NCBI RefSeq assembly: GCF_000244915.1
Contig: NZ_CM001442.1
Location: 682,001-746,000, forward strand
Direction: 5' to 3'
Source of the DNA: Bradyrhizobium sp. WSM471
GTDB lineage: Bacteria > Pseudomonadota > Alphaproteobacteria > Rhizobiales > Xanthobacteraceae
DNA: 64,000 nt
The first letter of the stretch is position 1; each line of letters opens with the position of its first letter. Below are positions 1 through 7,697 of this stretch, one piece after another. The notes beneath the pieces are model-generated. The model had not been told where the DNA came from and did not search any database. It worked only from the letters and a program-made list of their open reading frames with translations. The position numbers were made by a program, and so were the translations under genes.

Positions 1-105
1 CAGGACCCATAACCACAGGGAGTGGTTTGGCGAAGACTCGTGGTTACCAGCTTCGCGCCACAACTTCTCCCTGGGGTAATGGGTCCTGGCTTTCGCCAGG
101 ACGAC
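1..105. repeat. Intergenic palindromic repeat, type R1 (left-truncated)
   Basis: This is the right part of an element whose ends read CAGGACCCATA and GGGTCCTGGCTTTCGCCAGG, with an inner TTTGGCGAAG motif. The same layout returns at 6707-6836, 21923-22081, 24488-24610 and 59777-59894. The left end is cut by the window edge. Confidence 0.8.
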
Positions 106-153
106 CATGGAGTGTCTGGCCACGTCGCCCCGATGCGACGCGTAAGGCGGCGG

Positions 154-972
154 CTACCGCCCCCTGAAATTCGCCACGCGCCGCTCTTCGGTGGCCTTCA
201 CGCCTTCCTTGAAGTCTTCCGTCGCGCGCAAGCGGGTCTGCTGCTCGAGCTCGTGATTGGTCGCGGCCATCACGCGGTCGGCGAGGCCAGCGCGCATCGT
301 GGCGCGGGTGGAGACGAGGCCGAGCGGGGAGCATTCGGCGATCTCGCCGGCGAGCTTCAGTGCCGCTGCCTTGACCTGATCCTGCGGCACCAGTTCGTTG
401 GCGAGGCCCCATTTGAAGGCCTCTTCGCCGGTGACGCGGCGGCTGGTGTAGAACATCAGCTCGGCGTTGTTCTTGCCGATCAGCTCGGGCAGCGTCACGG
501 TCAGGCCGAAGCCGGGATGGAAGCCGAGCTTGGTAAAGTTCGCGGAGAAGCGCGCTTCGGGGCAGGTGACCCGGAAGTCCGCCGAGACCGCGAGGCCCAA
601 TCCGCCTCCGATGGCGGCGCCCTGCACGGCTGCGACGATCGGCTTCTTGGCGCGGAAGATGCGCACGGCCTGGATGTAGAGATGGTTGATCGCCCCGAGG
701 CTGTCGGCCGGATCGCCCTTGGCCGTCTTGTCGGCTTCGCGCGCCTCTTGGGCCTGCCGTGCCGGGTCCTGGAAATTGGCGCCGGCGCAAAACGCCTTGC
801 CTTGCGCCGACAGCACCGAGGCGCGAATCTCGATGTCGCGATCGAACTCGTCGAGCGCGTCCGCGATCTGGTTGATCAGCGATATGTCGAAGAAGTTGAG
901 CGGCGGGCGGCGGATTTCGATGGTGCCGACGTGACCAACTTTCTCGACGCCGATATCTTTGTAAGTGCTCAT
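154..972 (-). CDS. Crotonase-family protein (annotated type: enoyl-CoA hydratase)
   Basis: 272 aa, the usual length of a single-domain crotonase, starting MSTYKDIGVEKVGHV. The oxyanion-hole segments are visible (FCAGANFQD; GAAIGGGLGLAVSADFRV), so it should bind an acyl-CoA. The two glutamates that hydrate enoyl-CoA in the rat enzyme seem absent: the first falls in GGGLGL (Gly where Glu is usual) and the second region reads NFTKLGFHPGFG with no Glu. The product may therefore be an isomerase, hydrolase or other crotonase rather than a hydratase. It lies 15 bp downstream of an acyl-CoA dehydrogenase on the same strand and is probably the last gene of a three-gene operon. Family call is firm; reaction is not. 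Confidence 0.85.
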   Translation of the reverse strand: MSTYKDIGVEKVGHVGTIEIRRPPLNFFDISLINQIADALDEFDRDIEIRASVLSAQGKAFCAGANFQDPARQAQEAREADKTAKGDPADSLGAINHLYIQAVRIFRAKKPIVAAVQGAAIGGGLGLAVSADFRVTCPEARFSANFTKLGFHPGFGLTVTLPELIGKNNAELMFYTSRRVTGEEAFKWGLANELVPQDQVKAAALKLAGEIAECSPLGLVSTRATMRAGLADRVMAATNHELEQQTRLRATEDFKEGVKATEERRVANFRGR

Positions 973-987
973 GATGTCCTCGAATGA

Positions 988-2148
988 TTAGCGCAAGCCA
1001 AGCCCGCGGGCGATGATGCCGCGCAGCACCTCGGTGGTACCGCCCTGGATGGTGAGTTTCGGCGCGGTCTTGATGGCGAAGTCGAGCTGCCGCTCCAGCG
1101 TCTCGCGGTTGGTCGCGGTCTCCTCGAGGAAAGCGGCGAGATCGCGCACGCGGTGCGGAAGCTGCTGCTCCCACACCGTGCCGATGTCCTTGACGATGGA
1201 CGCTTCGACGACGGGCTCCTTGCCGGCCTGCAGCATGCCTGCGACCGAGACCGACATGCGCCGCATGGTGTGGAGCTGTGCCACCAGCCGGCCGATGCCT
1301 TCGGCGCTGCGCGTGTCCGGGTTTGGGCCGACCGCGCGAACCAGCTCGGTCAGCACGTAATAGGTCTCCAGGAAACGCTCGGGGCCCGAACGCTCATAAG
1401 CGAGCTCGCTGGTCGCCTGCTTCCAGGCGCCATCGACTTCACCGAGCACATGATCGTCGGGCACGAAGAAGTCGGTGAAGACGACCTCGTTGAACTCGTA
1501 CTGGCCGGTGATCTGGCCGATCGGGTTCACCTGGATTCCCGGCTGCTTCATCTTGACCAGGAACTGCGTCAGGCCGTGACGGCGGTTCTCCTTGGTCGGC
1601 TGCGAGGTCCGGAAGATCGCGATCATGTAGTCGGCGATGTGGGCCGACGAGGTCCAGATCTTGGTGCCGTTGATGAGATAGCCGCCGTCGGTCTTGGTCG
1701 CGCGCGTCTTCGCGGCGAACAGGTCCGAGCCGGAGTTCGGTTCGCTCATGCCGATCGCAAAGCAGATCTCGCCGCGGCAAATGCGCGGCAGGATGTCCAT
1801 CTTGATGTGCTCGGGCGCGTACTTGATCAGCACCGGCCCGCTCTGGCGGTCGGCGACGAAGAACCGCCGCGTCGGCGCGTTGGCGACGCGCATCTCCTCG
1901 GTCACCACGTAGCGTTCGAGAAACGAGCGCTCCTGGCCGCCATACTTCTTCGGCCAGGTCATGCCGAGCCAGCCCTTGGCGCCGACCCTGCGGGAAAATT
2001 CCGGCGCGTCGGTGTCTTCGCGGTTGGGCTTGTGCGGATCGAAGGTGCCGGCGGCGATCTCTTCAGCGAGGAAGGCGCGAACCTCCTTGCGCAATTGCTC
2101 GCACTTCTCGGGCAGGCGGATCGGATCGAAACGGAGGGCAGCGGTCAT
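988..2148 (-). CDS. Acyl-CoA dehydrogenase, probable catalytic subunit of a pair
   Basis: 386 aa. It should oxidise an acyl-CoA to the 2-enoyl-CoA with FAD. N-terminal helical domain, the middle beta-domain signature FAIGMSEPNSGSD, and a C-terminal segment ending KLTIQGGTTEVLRGIIARG are seen. The Glu used by MCAD (in YEGT) is Gly here, but LAYERSGPERF supplies a Glu at the place used by LCAD and isovaleryl-CoA dehydrogenase. ATG at 2148 is chosen because AGGGACGAG lies just before it and because an earlier start would overlap the upstream gene, which stops at 2166. It follows a second, shorter acyl-CoA dehydrogenase by 17 bp, the layout of heteromeric enzymes such as those of steroid side-chain breakdown in actinobacteria. 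Confidence 0.9.
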   Translation of the reverse strand: MTAALRFDPIRLPEKCEQLRKEVRAFLAEEIAAGTFDPHKPNREDTDAPEFSRRVGAKGWLGMTWPKKYGGQERSFLERYVVTEEMRVANAPTRRFFVADRQSGPVLIKYAPEHIKMDILPRICRGEICFAIGMSEPNSGSDLFAAKTRATKTDGGYLINGTKIWTSSAHIADYMIAIFRTSQPTKENRRHGLTQFLVKMKQPGIQVNPIGQITGQYEFNEVVFTDFFVPDDHVLGEVDGAWKQATSELAYERSGPERFLETYYVLTELVRAVGPNPDTRSAEGIGRLVAQLHTMRRMSVSVAGMLQAGKEPVVEASIVKDIGTVWEQQLPHRVRDLAAFLEETATNRETLERQLDFAIKTAPKLTIQGGTTEVLRGIIARGLGLR

Positions 2149-2165
2149 TGTTGTCTCGTCCCTGA

Positions 2166-3230
2166 TCAGCGCGAAGCCACGAGCGGCCACAATTCGTCGG
2201 CGCCGCGGTTTGCGATTAGCTTGCCGAGCTCGACGGCCCAGTGGCTTTCCGAACCGAAATCATCGCGCCAGGCCAATGCCCGCAGCGAGTAGCGGTGCAG
2301 GATGTGCTCCAGGGTGAAGCCGATCGCGCCATGGACCTGATGCGCGATAGCGCCGCCCTTTTCCGCAGCTTCCGCGCAGCGGATTTTTGCCGAGGCGGCT
2401 TCGAGGTAGACCGCGTCGTCGAACGACTTTGCGTTGGCGATGGCGTCGGCCGCGGAAGTGGCAGCCGCAAGCGCAGCGGCCGACTCGCCGGCGAGGCGGG
2501 CGAGGTTGTGCTGTACCGCCTGGAATTTGGAGATCTTCTTCTCGAAGGCGACGCGCTCGTTGGAGTAGCGCACGGAGATGTCGAGCATCGATTCCAGCGC
2601 CCCCGCGATCTGAAGGCTGCGCGCGACGCCGCCCATCAGCATCATTGTGGTCTGGTCAAAGCCGTTCGGGGCGGGCTTGATGGTGACGGGCTGCACCTTG
2701 TCGAGCGTGACGGTGTCGCTGTGGTCGTAGCCGACATTGAGTCCGGTCTCGATCCGACCCTTGCTCGCATCGACCAGTGCAATCGAAGCGCCGTCCTTGC
2801 CGTGGACCAGCACCGCGAAGTGCTTTGCCGCCTTTGCGAAGGGCACGCCGCGGGCGCGGCCGGAGAGCGCACCGTCGGCATCGAGGGTGATACGATCCTT
2901 GGGCGACGCCGGCAGCACCGTCATCTCGCCCTCGGGGGATGCGATCTTCGCCTGCGCCAGCAGCCAGCCCGACAGCATGGTCTCGGCCAGGGGAACCGCG
3001 ACTGCGAAACGGCCGGCTGCGTTCAGCAGCGCAAAGCCGTCGGCAAGGCTCGCGCCGGAGCCGCCGAGATCGTCCGGCACCCAGGCCAACGGCAGGCCGG
3101 CCTCGCTCAGCGCCTGCCACAGTGGTGCCTGCCACGAATCCTTCTTGTCGTTGTTGACGGTCTGCGGATCGGCGAGATCGGCGAAGATTTTCTCCGCGGT
3201 CTCGACGACGATATTGTCACTCTCCGCCAC
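2166..3230 (-). CDS. Acyl-CoA dehydrogenase, probable partner subunit
   Basis: 354 aa with a GTG start at 3230, preceded by GGGGAACGCT; upstream in-frame codons look like leader DNA. The C-terminal FAD-binding pattern RVAFEKKISKFQAVQHNLARL is present, and HQVHGAIGFTLEHILHRY matches the C-terminal helix region of the family. The residue that would serve as base in the LCAD position falls in GGVARSLQ, without Glu, so this subunit may be non-catalytic and work only as a complex with the next gene (988-2148). First gene of the operon running left. The substrate cannot be told from the sequence. Confidence 0.85.
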   Translation of the reverse strand: MAESDNIVVETAEKIFADLADPQTVNNDKKDSWQAPLWQALSEAGLPLAWVPDDLGGSGASLADGFALLNAAGRFAVAVPLAETMLSGWLLAQAKIASPEGEMTVLPASPKDRITLDADGALSGRARGVPFAKAAKHFAVLVHGKDGASIALVDASKGRIETGLNVGYDHSDTVTLDKVQPVTIKPAPNGFDQTTMMLMGGVARSLQIAGALESMLDISVRYSNERVAFEKKISKFQAVQHNLARLAGESAAALAAATSAADAIANAKSFDDAVYLEAASAKIRCAEAAEKGGAIAHQVHGAIGFTLEHILHRYSLRALAWRDDFGSESHWAVELGKLIANRGADELWPLVASR

Positions 3231-3378
3231 AGCGTTCCCCGTGTTTTGCCATTGGCGCATCCGACCCGTGGGGTGGGCGCGCAGGTTCTTCTTGCGCCCG
3301 ATGATCCGAAAAAGCCATGGCCCTGACAAGCGCTGATCGCAGGTCAACCTGCGGCGCGGGCATGGGCGACACGTTAAT

Positions 3379-3423
3379 TCCGCTTAGCGGAGTTTGCTCG
3401 ATTTGCAGGGCGCCGCAAACTCG
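3379..3423. promoter_or_regulatory. Nested inverted repeats between divergent genes
   Basis: Two dyads lie between the dehydrogenase operon (left) and the SDR gene (right): CCGCTTAGCGG at 3380-3390, and GAGTTTGC (3390-3397) facing GCAAACTC (3415-3422), both perfect. This is a reasonable place for an operator serving both transcripts. No regulator gene is adjacent. Confidence 0.45.
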
Positions 3424-3465
3424 CTAAACAGAACGTCGATAGTCAATCAGGGGAAGGAAATCCGG

Positions 3466-4251
3466 ATGGCAAAGGACAGTTTGTGCGCAATCGTGACGGG
3501 GTCCGCCTCCGGCCTGGGTGCTGCGACCGCGGAAATTCTCGCACGGAGCGGAGCGCGGCTCGTCATCAACTATTCCTCGAGCCAGAGGGAAGCGGAGGCG
3601 ACCGCGGAGCTTTGCCGCAAGGCGGGCTCACCGGAAGTTCTGGTCGCGCAGGGCGACGTCTCGAAGGATGACGATTGCCGCAAGATCGTCGCGGCAGCCA
3701 GCGGCTGGGGCCGACTCGACGTGCTCGTCAACAATGCTGGCACCACCAAGCATGTCGCCCATGCCGATCTCGATGGATTGTCGGCGGAAGATTTCCAACG
3801 CCTGTACGGCGTCAATACCATCGGCCCGTTCCAGATGGTGCGCGCGGCGCGCGGCCTGCTCGAGGCCGGCGCCAAGGCCTCTGGGCGGCCGTCCGCCGTG
3901 GTCAACATCTCCTCGGTCGCCGGCATCAGCGGCGTCGGATCGTCGATTGCGTACGCTGCAAGCAAGGGCGCGCTCAACACCATGACGCTGTCGCTGTCGC
4001 GCGCGCTGGCGCCGCTGATCCGCGTCAACACGGTGTGTCCCGGCTATATCGATACGCCGTGGTTCACCAAGGGCCGCGGCGAGGCGGGCGCAAAGCAGGT
4101 GCGCGACAGCGTCGTGGCGAAGGTACCGCTGAAGGTTGCATCATCGGCGGAAGACATCGCCCAGCTCGTCTGCTTCCTGGCGATGCCGGCCTCCAGCAAC
4201 ATGACCGGCGAGGTCGTGCGCATGGATGCGGGGATGCATTTGGTGACGTGA
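3466..4251 (+). CDS. SDR-family NAD(P)-dependent oxidoreductase
   Basis: 261 aa, classical short-chain dehydrogenase length. Cofactor motif TGSASGLG at the N-terminus, NNAG core motif, and the catalytic Ser plus YAASK (Tyr-Lys) are all seen. The C-terminal part, GEVVRMDAGMHL, is typical of FabG-like members. ATG 3466 is preceded by GGGGAAGGAAA. It is transcribed away from the acyl-CoA dehydrogenase operon, so a shared role in acyl-CoA or alcohol oxidation is possible but not shown. Substrate unknown. Confidence 0.92.
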   Translation: MAKDSLCAIVTGSASGLGAATAEILARSGARLVINYSSSQREAEATAELCRKAGSPEVLVAQGDVSKDDDCRKIVAAASGWGRLDVLVNNAGTTKHVAHADLDGLSAEDFQRLYGVNTIGPFQMVRAARGLLEAGAKASGRPSAVVNISSVAGISGVGSSIAYAASKGALNTMTLSLSRALAPLIRVNTVCPGYIDTPWFTKGRGEAGAKQVRDSVVAKVPLKVASSAEDIAQLVCFLAMPASSNMTGEVVRMDAGMHLVT

Positions 4252-4273
4252 GTCGCGCGGCGCCCTCTCTCCA

Positions 4274-4360
4274 CGTCATGGCCGGGCTTGTCCCGGCCAT
4301 CCACGCGCTGCTCCGCGGATAGGAGAACATGGATGCCCGCGACAAGCCCGGGCATGACGA
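4274..4360. repeat. Intergenic palindromic repeat, type R7
   Basis: Begins CGTCATGGCCGGGCTTGTCC and ends with the facing form ACAAGCCCGGGCATGACG. A second copy is at 60963-61048, where it runs into the start of a coding region. Confidence 0.8.
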
Positions 4361-4392
4361 TGTGGATGTGGTGTAGATGACGGCTTAGTGCG

Positions 4393-4665
4393 TCACCCCT
4401 TGATCACGCCGCTCGCCACCAGCCGGTGCCAGATGAACAGCACCACCACGGCACCAATGGTGGCCATGATGATTCCCGCGCCCTGGTCGGGACTGTAGTG
4501 CCCGATGGCCTGGCCGATGAAGGTCGCGAGAAATGCGCCGGCGATGCCGAGGATGGTGGTGAGGATGAAGCCGCTCGGATTGTTCGGTCCCGGCGCCAGC
4601 CAACGCGCGATGAGGCCGGCGATGAAGCCGACGACGATGATCCACAACAAGCCACCCATGCTCAT
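4393..4665 (-). CDS. GlsB/YeaQ/YmgE-family small membrane protein
   Basis: 90 aa with three hydrophobic stretches (about residues 4-22, 32-52 and 60-80) and the family pattern of GLxAGLIARWLxPG followed by a GIAGAFLATFIG segment. Proteins of this kind sit in the inner membrane and are often stress induced; the molecular role is unknown. ATG 4665 has GAGGAAGC upstream. It is 32 bp from the DUF937 gene on the same strand, so the two may be co-transcribed. Confidence 0.9.
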   Translation of the reverse strand: MSMGGLLWIIVVGFIAGLIARWLAPGPNNPSGFILTTILGIAGAFLATFIGQAIGHYSPDQGAGIIMATIGAVVVLFIWHRLVASGVIKG

Positions 4666-4697
4666 GTCCGTGCTTCCTCGCTTTGACTAAACTAAAA

Positions 4698-5279
4698 TCA
4701 GACTCTGCCCGCGATCTCTTGCTCGGTCGGCAGCCGTCCGTCCGGCGTCAGATGATCGACCACCTGCGGCAGATACTGGCTGAGGCCGGAGAGCAGCTCG
4801 TCACGCGACAGGCCGCTCTGGGCCGACAGGCTCTCGATCTGGTCGGCGCCGAGCGCATTGGCGAGATCGCCTGGAGCGATTGCCTTGTTCTGGCCCTTGC
4901 CGACCCAGGTATTGGCAGCGTCGCCATGACCGCTCTGCTGGAGCTGATTGAGGAGATCGCCGAGCCCACCGCTGAGCACGCTGCCGGCCGCGCCGCCCGC
5001 GAGCAGGCCGCCAAGGCCACCCTTCAACAGGTCACCGAGGCCGCCGCCAGCGCCCGCATTCACCGAAGGGGGGAGATGCGTCGGCGTCGGGGCCGGGGAC
5101 GGCTGCGGCGCGCTGCCGCTCTGATTGCCGCTCAAATGCTTGAATGCCTTCCAGGCGAGCAGGCCAAGCAGCGCCATGGTCATGGGCGACATGCCGCCGC
5201 TGGATGAGGATTGTGAACTCGGCGTGCTTGGCCCGCGCGGGCCGTTCTGCATGCCGTTGAGGACGTCGAGCAAACCCAT
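4698..5279 (-). CDS. YidB-like DUF937 protein
   Basis: 193 aa. The N-terminus MGLLDVLNGMQNG, a Ser/Pro-rich linker, a short hydrophobic stretch (about 30-45), a Gly-rich middle and a helical C-terminus with a SAQSGLSRDELLSGLSQYLP motif match the YidB/DUF937 family. Function unknown. AAAGGAGAACGCC precedes the ATG. Probably transcribed together with the small membrane protein at 4393-4665. Confidence 0.85.
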   Translation of the reverse strand: MGLLDVLNGMQNGPRGPSTPSSQSSSSGGMSPMTMALLGLLAWKAFKHLSGNQSGSAPQPSPAPTPTHLPPSVNAGAGGGLGDLLKGGLGGLLAGGAAGSVLSGGLGDLLNQLQQSGHGDAANTWVGKGQNKAIAPGDLANALGADQIESLSAQSGLSRDELLSGLSQYLPQVVDHLTPDGRLPTEQEIAGRV

Positions 5280-5440
5280 GGCGTTCTCCTTTGGCGCTTT
5301 CCTGCCGGTAACAAGCCCCGTTCGAAAACATATGAGGCCGTCATGACGGTTACAAGGCGATTGCGCCGCGACTACGGGAATGGGCAGCAGTCACAGCCTC
5401 TGCTATCGAAGGCAGATCGTTAAGGGGGCAGGCAAAGGTG

Positions 5441-6439
5441 ATGACGGATCGACCGATCGTGGTGGCCGGCGCGGGCGCCATCGGATGTTTCGTCGGCGGC
5501 ACTCTGGCGGCCGGCGGCCGCCGCGTCGCGCTCCTGGTGCGGCCGCGGGTGAAGTCCGAGATCGAGCGGTTCGGCTTGCTTCTGACCGATTTCGACGGCT
5601 CGCAGAAGAAGCTCGGCGCGGGCCGACTCGCGCTGTCGGAAGATCCCGCGATCTTGCACAGCGCCGGCATCGTGCTGGTCACGGTGAAGAGCGCCGACAC
5701 GGCCGGTGTCGCGGACCAGATCGCGCAGCATGCGCCGCAAGACGCCGTCATCGTCTCGCTGCAGAACGGCGTCGGCAATGTCGCGGTGCTGCGCGAGCGC
5801 CTCGGCGACCGCCGCGTGCTCGCCGGCATGGTGCCTTTCAACGTGGTCGGGATGGGCGAGGGCCGCTTCCACCGCTCGACCTCCGGCGACATTCATGTTG
5901 GCCAAGATGATACGAACACGGCCGCGGCGCTGTCGGTGCCCGGGCTCGCCATGCGCGCGAGCCGCGACATCACCGGCGTGCAATGGGGCAAGCTGATCAT
6001 CAATTTGAACAACGCGCTCAGCGCCTTGTCCGATATGCCGCTCGCCGCGCAATTGGCGAGCCGCGAATGGCGAAGGCTGTTCGCCGATCAGATGGCGGAG
6101 GGGCTGGCCGCGATGAGGGCCGCCGGCATCACACCGGTCTCGGCGACGCCGATCCCGTCATCCTGGACGCCCACCTTGCTGAGACTGCCTGATCCGATTT
6201 TCAACCCGATCCTGGGAAGGACCATGAAGATCGATCCCGAGGCGCGTTCCTCGATGTGGCAGGATTTGAAGCAGGGCCGCAAGACCGAGATCGACTATCT
6301 CCAGGGCGCGATCATCGCGCTCGCCGAGCAGAACAATGTTGACGTGCCGCTGTCGCGCCGCATTGTTGCGCTGATCCAGGAGGCCGAGAGCGCGGGCCAG
6401 GGTCCGCCGCGGCTGTCGCCGCAGCAGATCCGCGGGTAA
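5441..6439 (+). CDS. 2-dehydropantoate 2-reductase family protein (PanE/ApbA-like)
   Basis: 332 aa. Rossmann motif GAGAIGCFVGG at the N-terminus, the VTVKSADT segment that contacts NADP, and a C-terminal helical ApbA domain with the usual catalytic-Lys region (VQWGKLIINLNNALSAL). The family reduces ketopantoate or other 2-keto acids. A GTG lies directly before the chosen ATG, so the protein may be one residue longer. The window has a second, distant paralogue at 14718-15692; neither is near other pantothenate genes, so at least one probably acts on another substrate. Confidence 0.88.
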   Translation: MTDRPIVVAGAGAIGCFVGGTLAAGGRRVALLVRPRVKSEIERFGLLLTDFDGSQKKLGAGRLALSEDPAILHSAGIVLVTVKSADTAGVADQIAQHAPQDAVIVSLQNGVGNVAVLRERLGDRRVLAGMVPFNVVGMGEGRFHRSTSGDIHVGQDDTNTAAALSVPGLAMRASRDITGVQWGKLIINLNNALSALSDMPLAAQLASREWRRLFADQMAEGLAAMRAAGITPVSATPIPSSWTPTLLRLPDPIFNPILGRTMKIDPEARSSMWQDLKQGRKTEIDYLQGAIIALAEQNNVDVPLSRRIVALIQEAESAGQGPPRLSPQQIRG

Positions 6440-6475
6440 CGCATGAGTGCAGGCTGCACGACGGGAGGAGCAACG

Positions 6476-6691
6476 ATGAAGCGTCGCCTGATGATCGGAT
6501 TCGCGCTGGCCGTGGTCTGCGCCGCGTCCTCGGTCGCGGAGGCCCGGCCGCCGACGGTCATGAACTCTCCCGGTTATGACAGGCGATTGCAGGAGAGCAG
6601 GTCGCAGTTGGGTAATTCACCGACAACAACGGCACCGGTGAATGCGCCGGTAGCTCAACCGAAGCGCAGTAAGAAGAAGCACACGAACTGA
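6476..6691 (+). CDS. Small secreted hypothetical protein
   Basis: 71 aa. Starts MKRRLMIGFALAVVCAASS, a Sec signal peptide with a likely cut after VAEA, leaving about 46 residues rich in Pro, Thr, Ser and ending in a Lys-rich tail (KRSKKKHTN). ATG 6476 is chosen over earlier in-frame codons because GGGAGGAGCAACG lies before it. It begins 36 bp after the reductase gene. I do not recognise a family; it should be periplasmic. Confidence 0.65.
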   Translation: MKRRLMIGFALAVVCAASSVAEARPPTVMNSPGYDRRLQESRSQLGNSPTTTAPVNAPVAQPKRSKKKHTN

Positions 6692-6706
6692 GGCCGCATC
6701 CTCAGC

Positions 6707-6836
6707 CGTCGTCCTGGCGAAGGCCAGGACCCATACCGCGGAATCGATCAATAGTGAGCGGTCGGAGTACCGAACTACAAGTCTGCCGCCGAACTACCTC
6801 TTGGGATAATGGGTCCTGGCTTTCGCCAGGACGACG
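6707..6836. repeat. Intergenic palindromic repeat, type R1
   Basis: Full copy: CGTCGTCCTGGCGAAGGCCA at the left and the facing GGGTCCTGGCTTTCGCCAGG at the right, between convergent genes. Confidence 0.85.
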
Positions 6837-6856
6837 GCGGGGCTTGTGGGCGCAGC

Positions 6857-7489
6857 TCAGCCCTTCTTCGCGGGCTTGCTCGGCGTCGGGCTGAACAGCT
6901 TCTTGATATCGTTCAATCCATCCGACAGCCGCGGCCATTCGCAGGAGAACGAGCCCTTGGTGCAGGGTGCGCCCTTCGGCCGCGGCCGCGCGTCGCCGAT
7001 GGTGGCCTGCTGGACTTTCGGCCGCTCGACCGGCACGGGCACGCGCTCCACGTCGGTGCGCAATGCGATCCGCTGGAGCTGCTGCAGCTGTTGTTCCTGC
7101 TGCTCGCGCTGCTGGCGCGCGGTGGCTTGCGCGGCTTCATTGCTGCGGCGCTGATTGGCGAGATAGGCGGTGTAGGATTCGTCGATCTTCTTCTGCTCCT
7201 CCGGCGTCGGATTGGGGCCGGCGATGTCGAAGGTGCGGTCCTGGAGGAAATCGTAATAGGAATAGCCGCCGCCTGCCTTGCGCCGGCCGGCGAATTTGGC
7301 GTTGCAGTCGGCAAGCGCAGCCGTCTTCTCGGACTTGGTCGTGGCTTTTTCGGCGGCGTCGGCACAGGTCTCGAAGTCAACAGGCGCGCGCTTCCACCAT
7401 TGTGCCTGGGCATGCGACGGCGCCAGCAGGAAAAATCCTGCTGCGACAACGACAAGCGCCGCACGACGCGATGCAACTACGTCCGACAT
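6857..7489 (-). CDS. Secreted hypothetical protein with Gln-rich helix
   Basis: 210 aa. The N-terminus carries a signal peptide (RRAALVVVAAGFFLLAPSHAQAQ). The mature part has a pair of Cys in a helical start (CADAAEKATTKSEKTAALADC), then a PTPEEQKKIDESY segment and a long Gln/Arg-rich stretch likely to form a coiled coil (about residues 118-140). A further Cys pair lies in APCTKGSFSCEW near the C-terminus. No function can be assigned. It resembles conserved Bradyrhizobium envelope proteins in style only. Confidence 0.75.
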   Translation of the reverse strand: MSDVVASRRAALVVVAAGFFLLAPSHAQAQWWKRAPVDFETCADAAEKATTKSEKTAALADCNAKFAGRRKAGGGYSYYDFLQDRTFDIAGPNPTPEEQKKIDESYTAYLANQRRSNEAAQATARQQREQQEQQLQQLQRIALRTDVERVPVPVERPKVQQATIGDARPRPKGAPCTKGSFSCEWPRLSDGLNDIKKLFSPTPSKPAKKG

Positions 7490-7697
7490 TCTACGAGAGC
7501 ATTCCTTGCAAAACTCAACCCGAACTGAGTCGGGCTGATTTTTGCCCCTTTATGGCCTGCTTGTCACCCATGGAACCGGGGAATTTCATGGCTGCGATGC
7601 TGACATTTTTTGCTTGACGTGGCGCAGGAGTCACAGCGTCACTTCATCCTGCGCTCGCCTCATCGACGACGCCAAGAAAACGAAGTGGAAACGCCTG

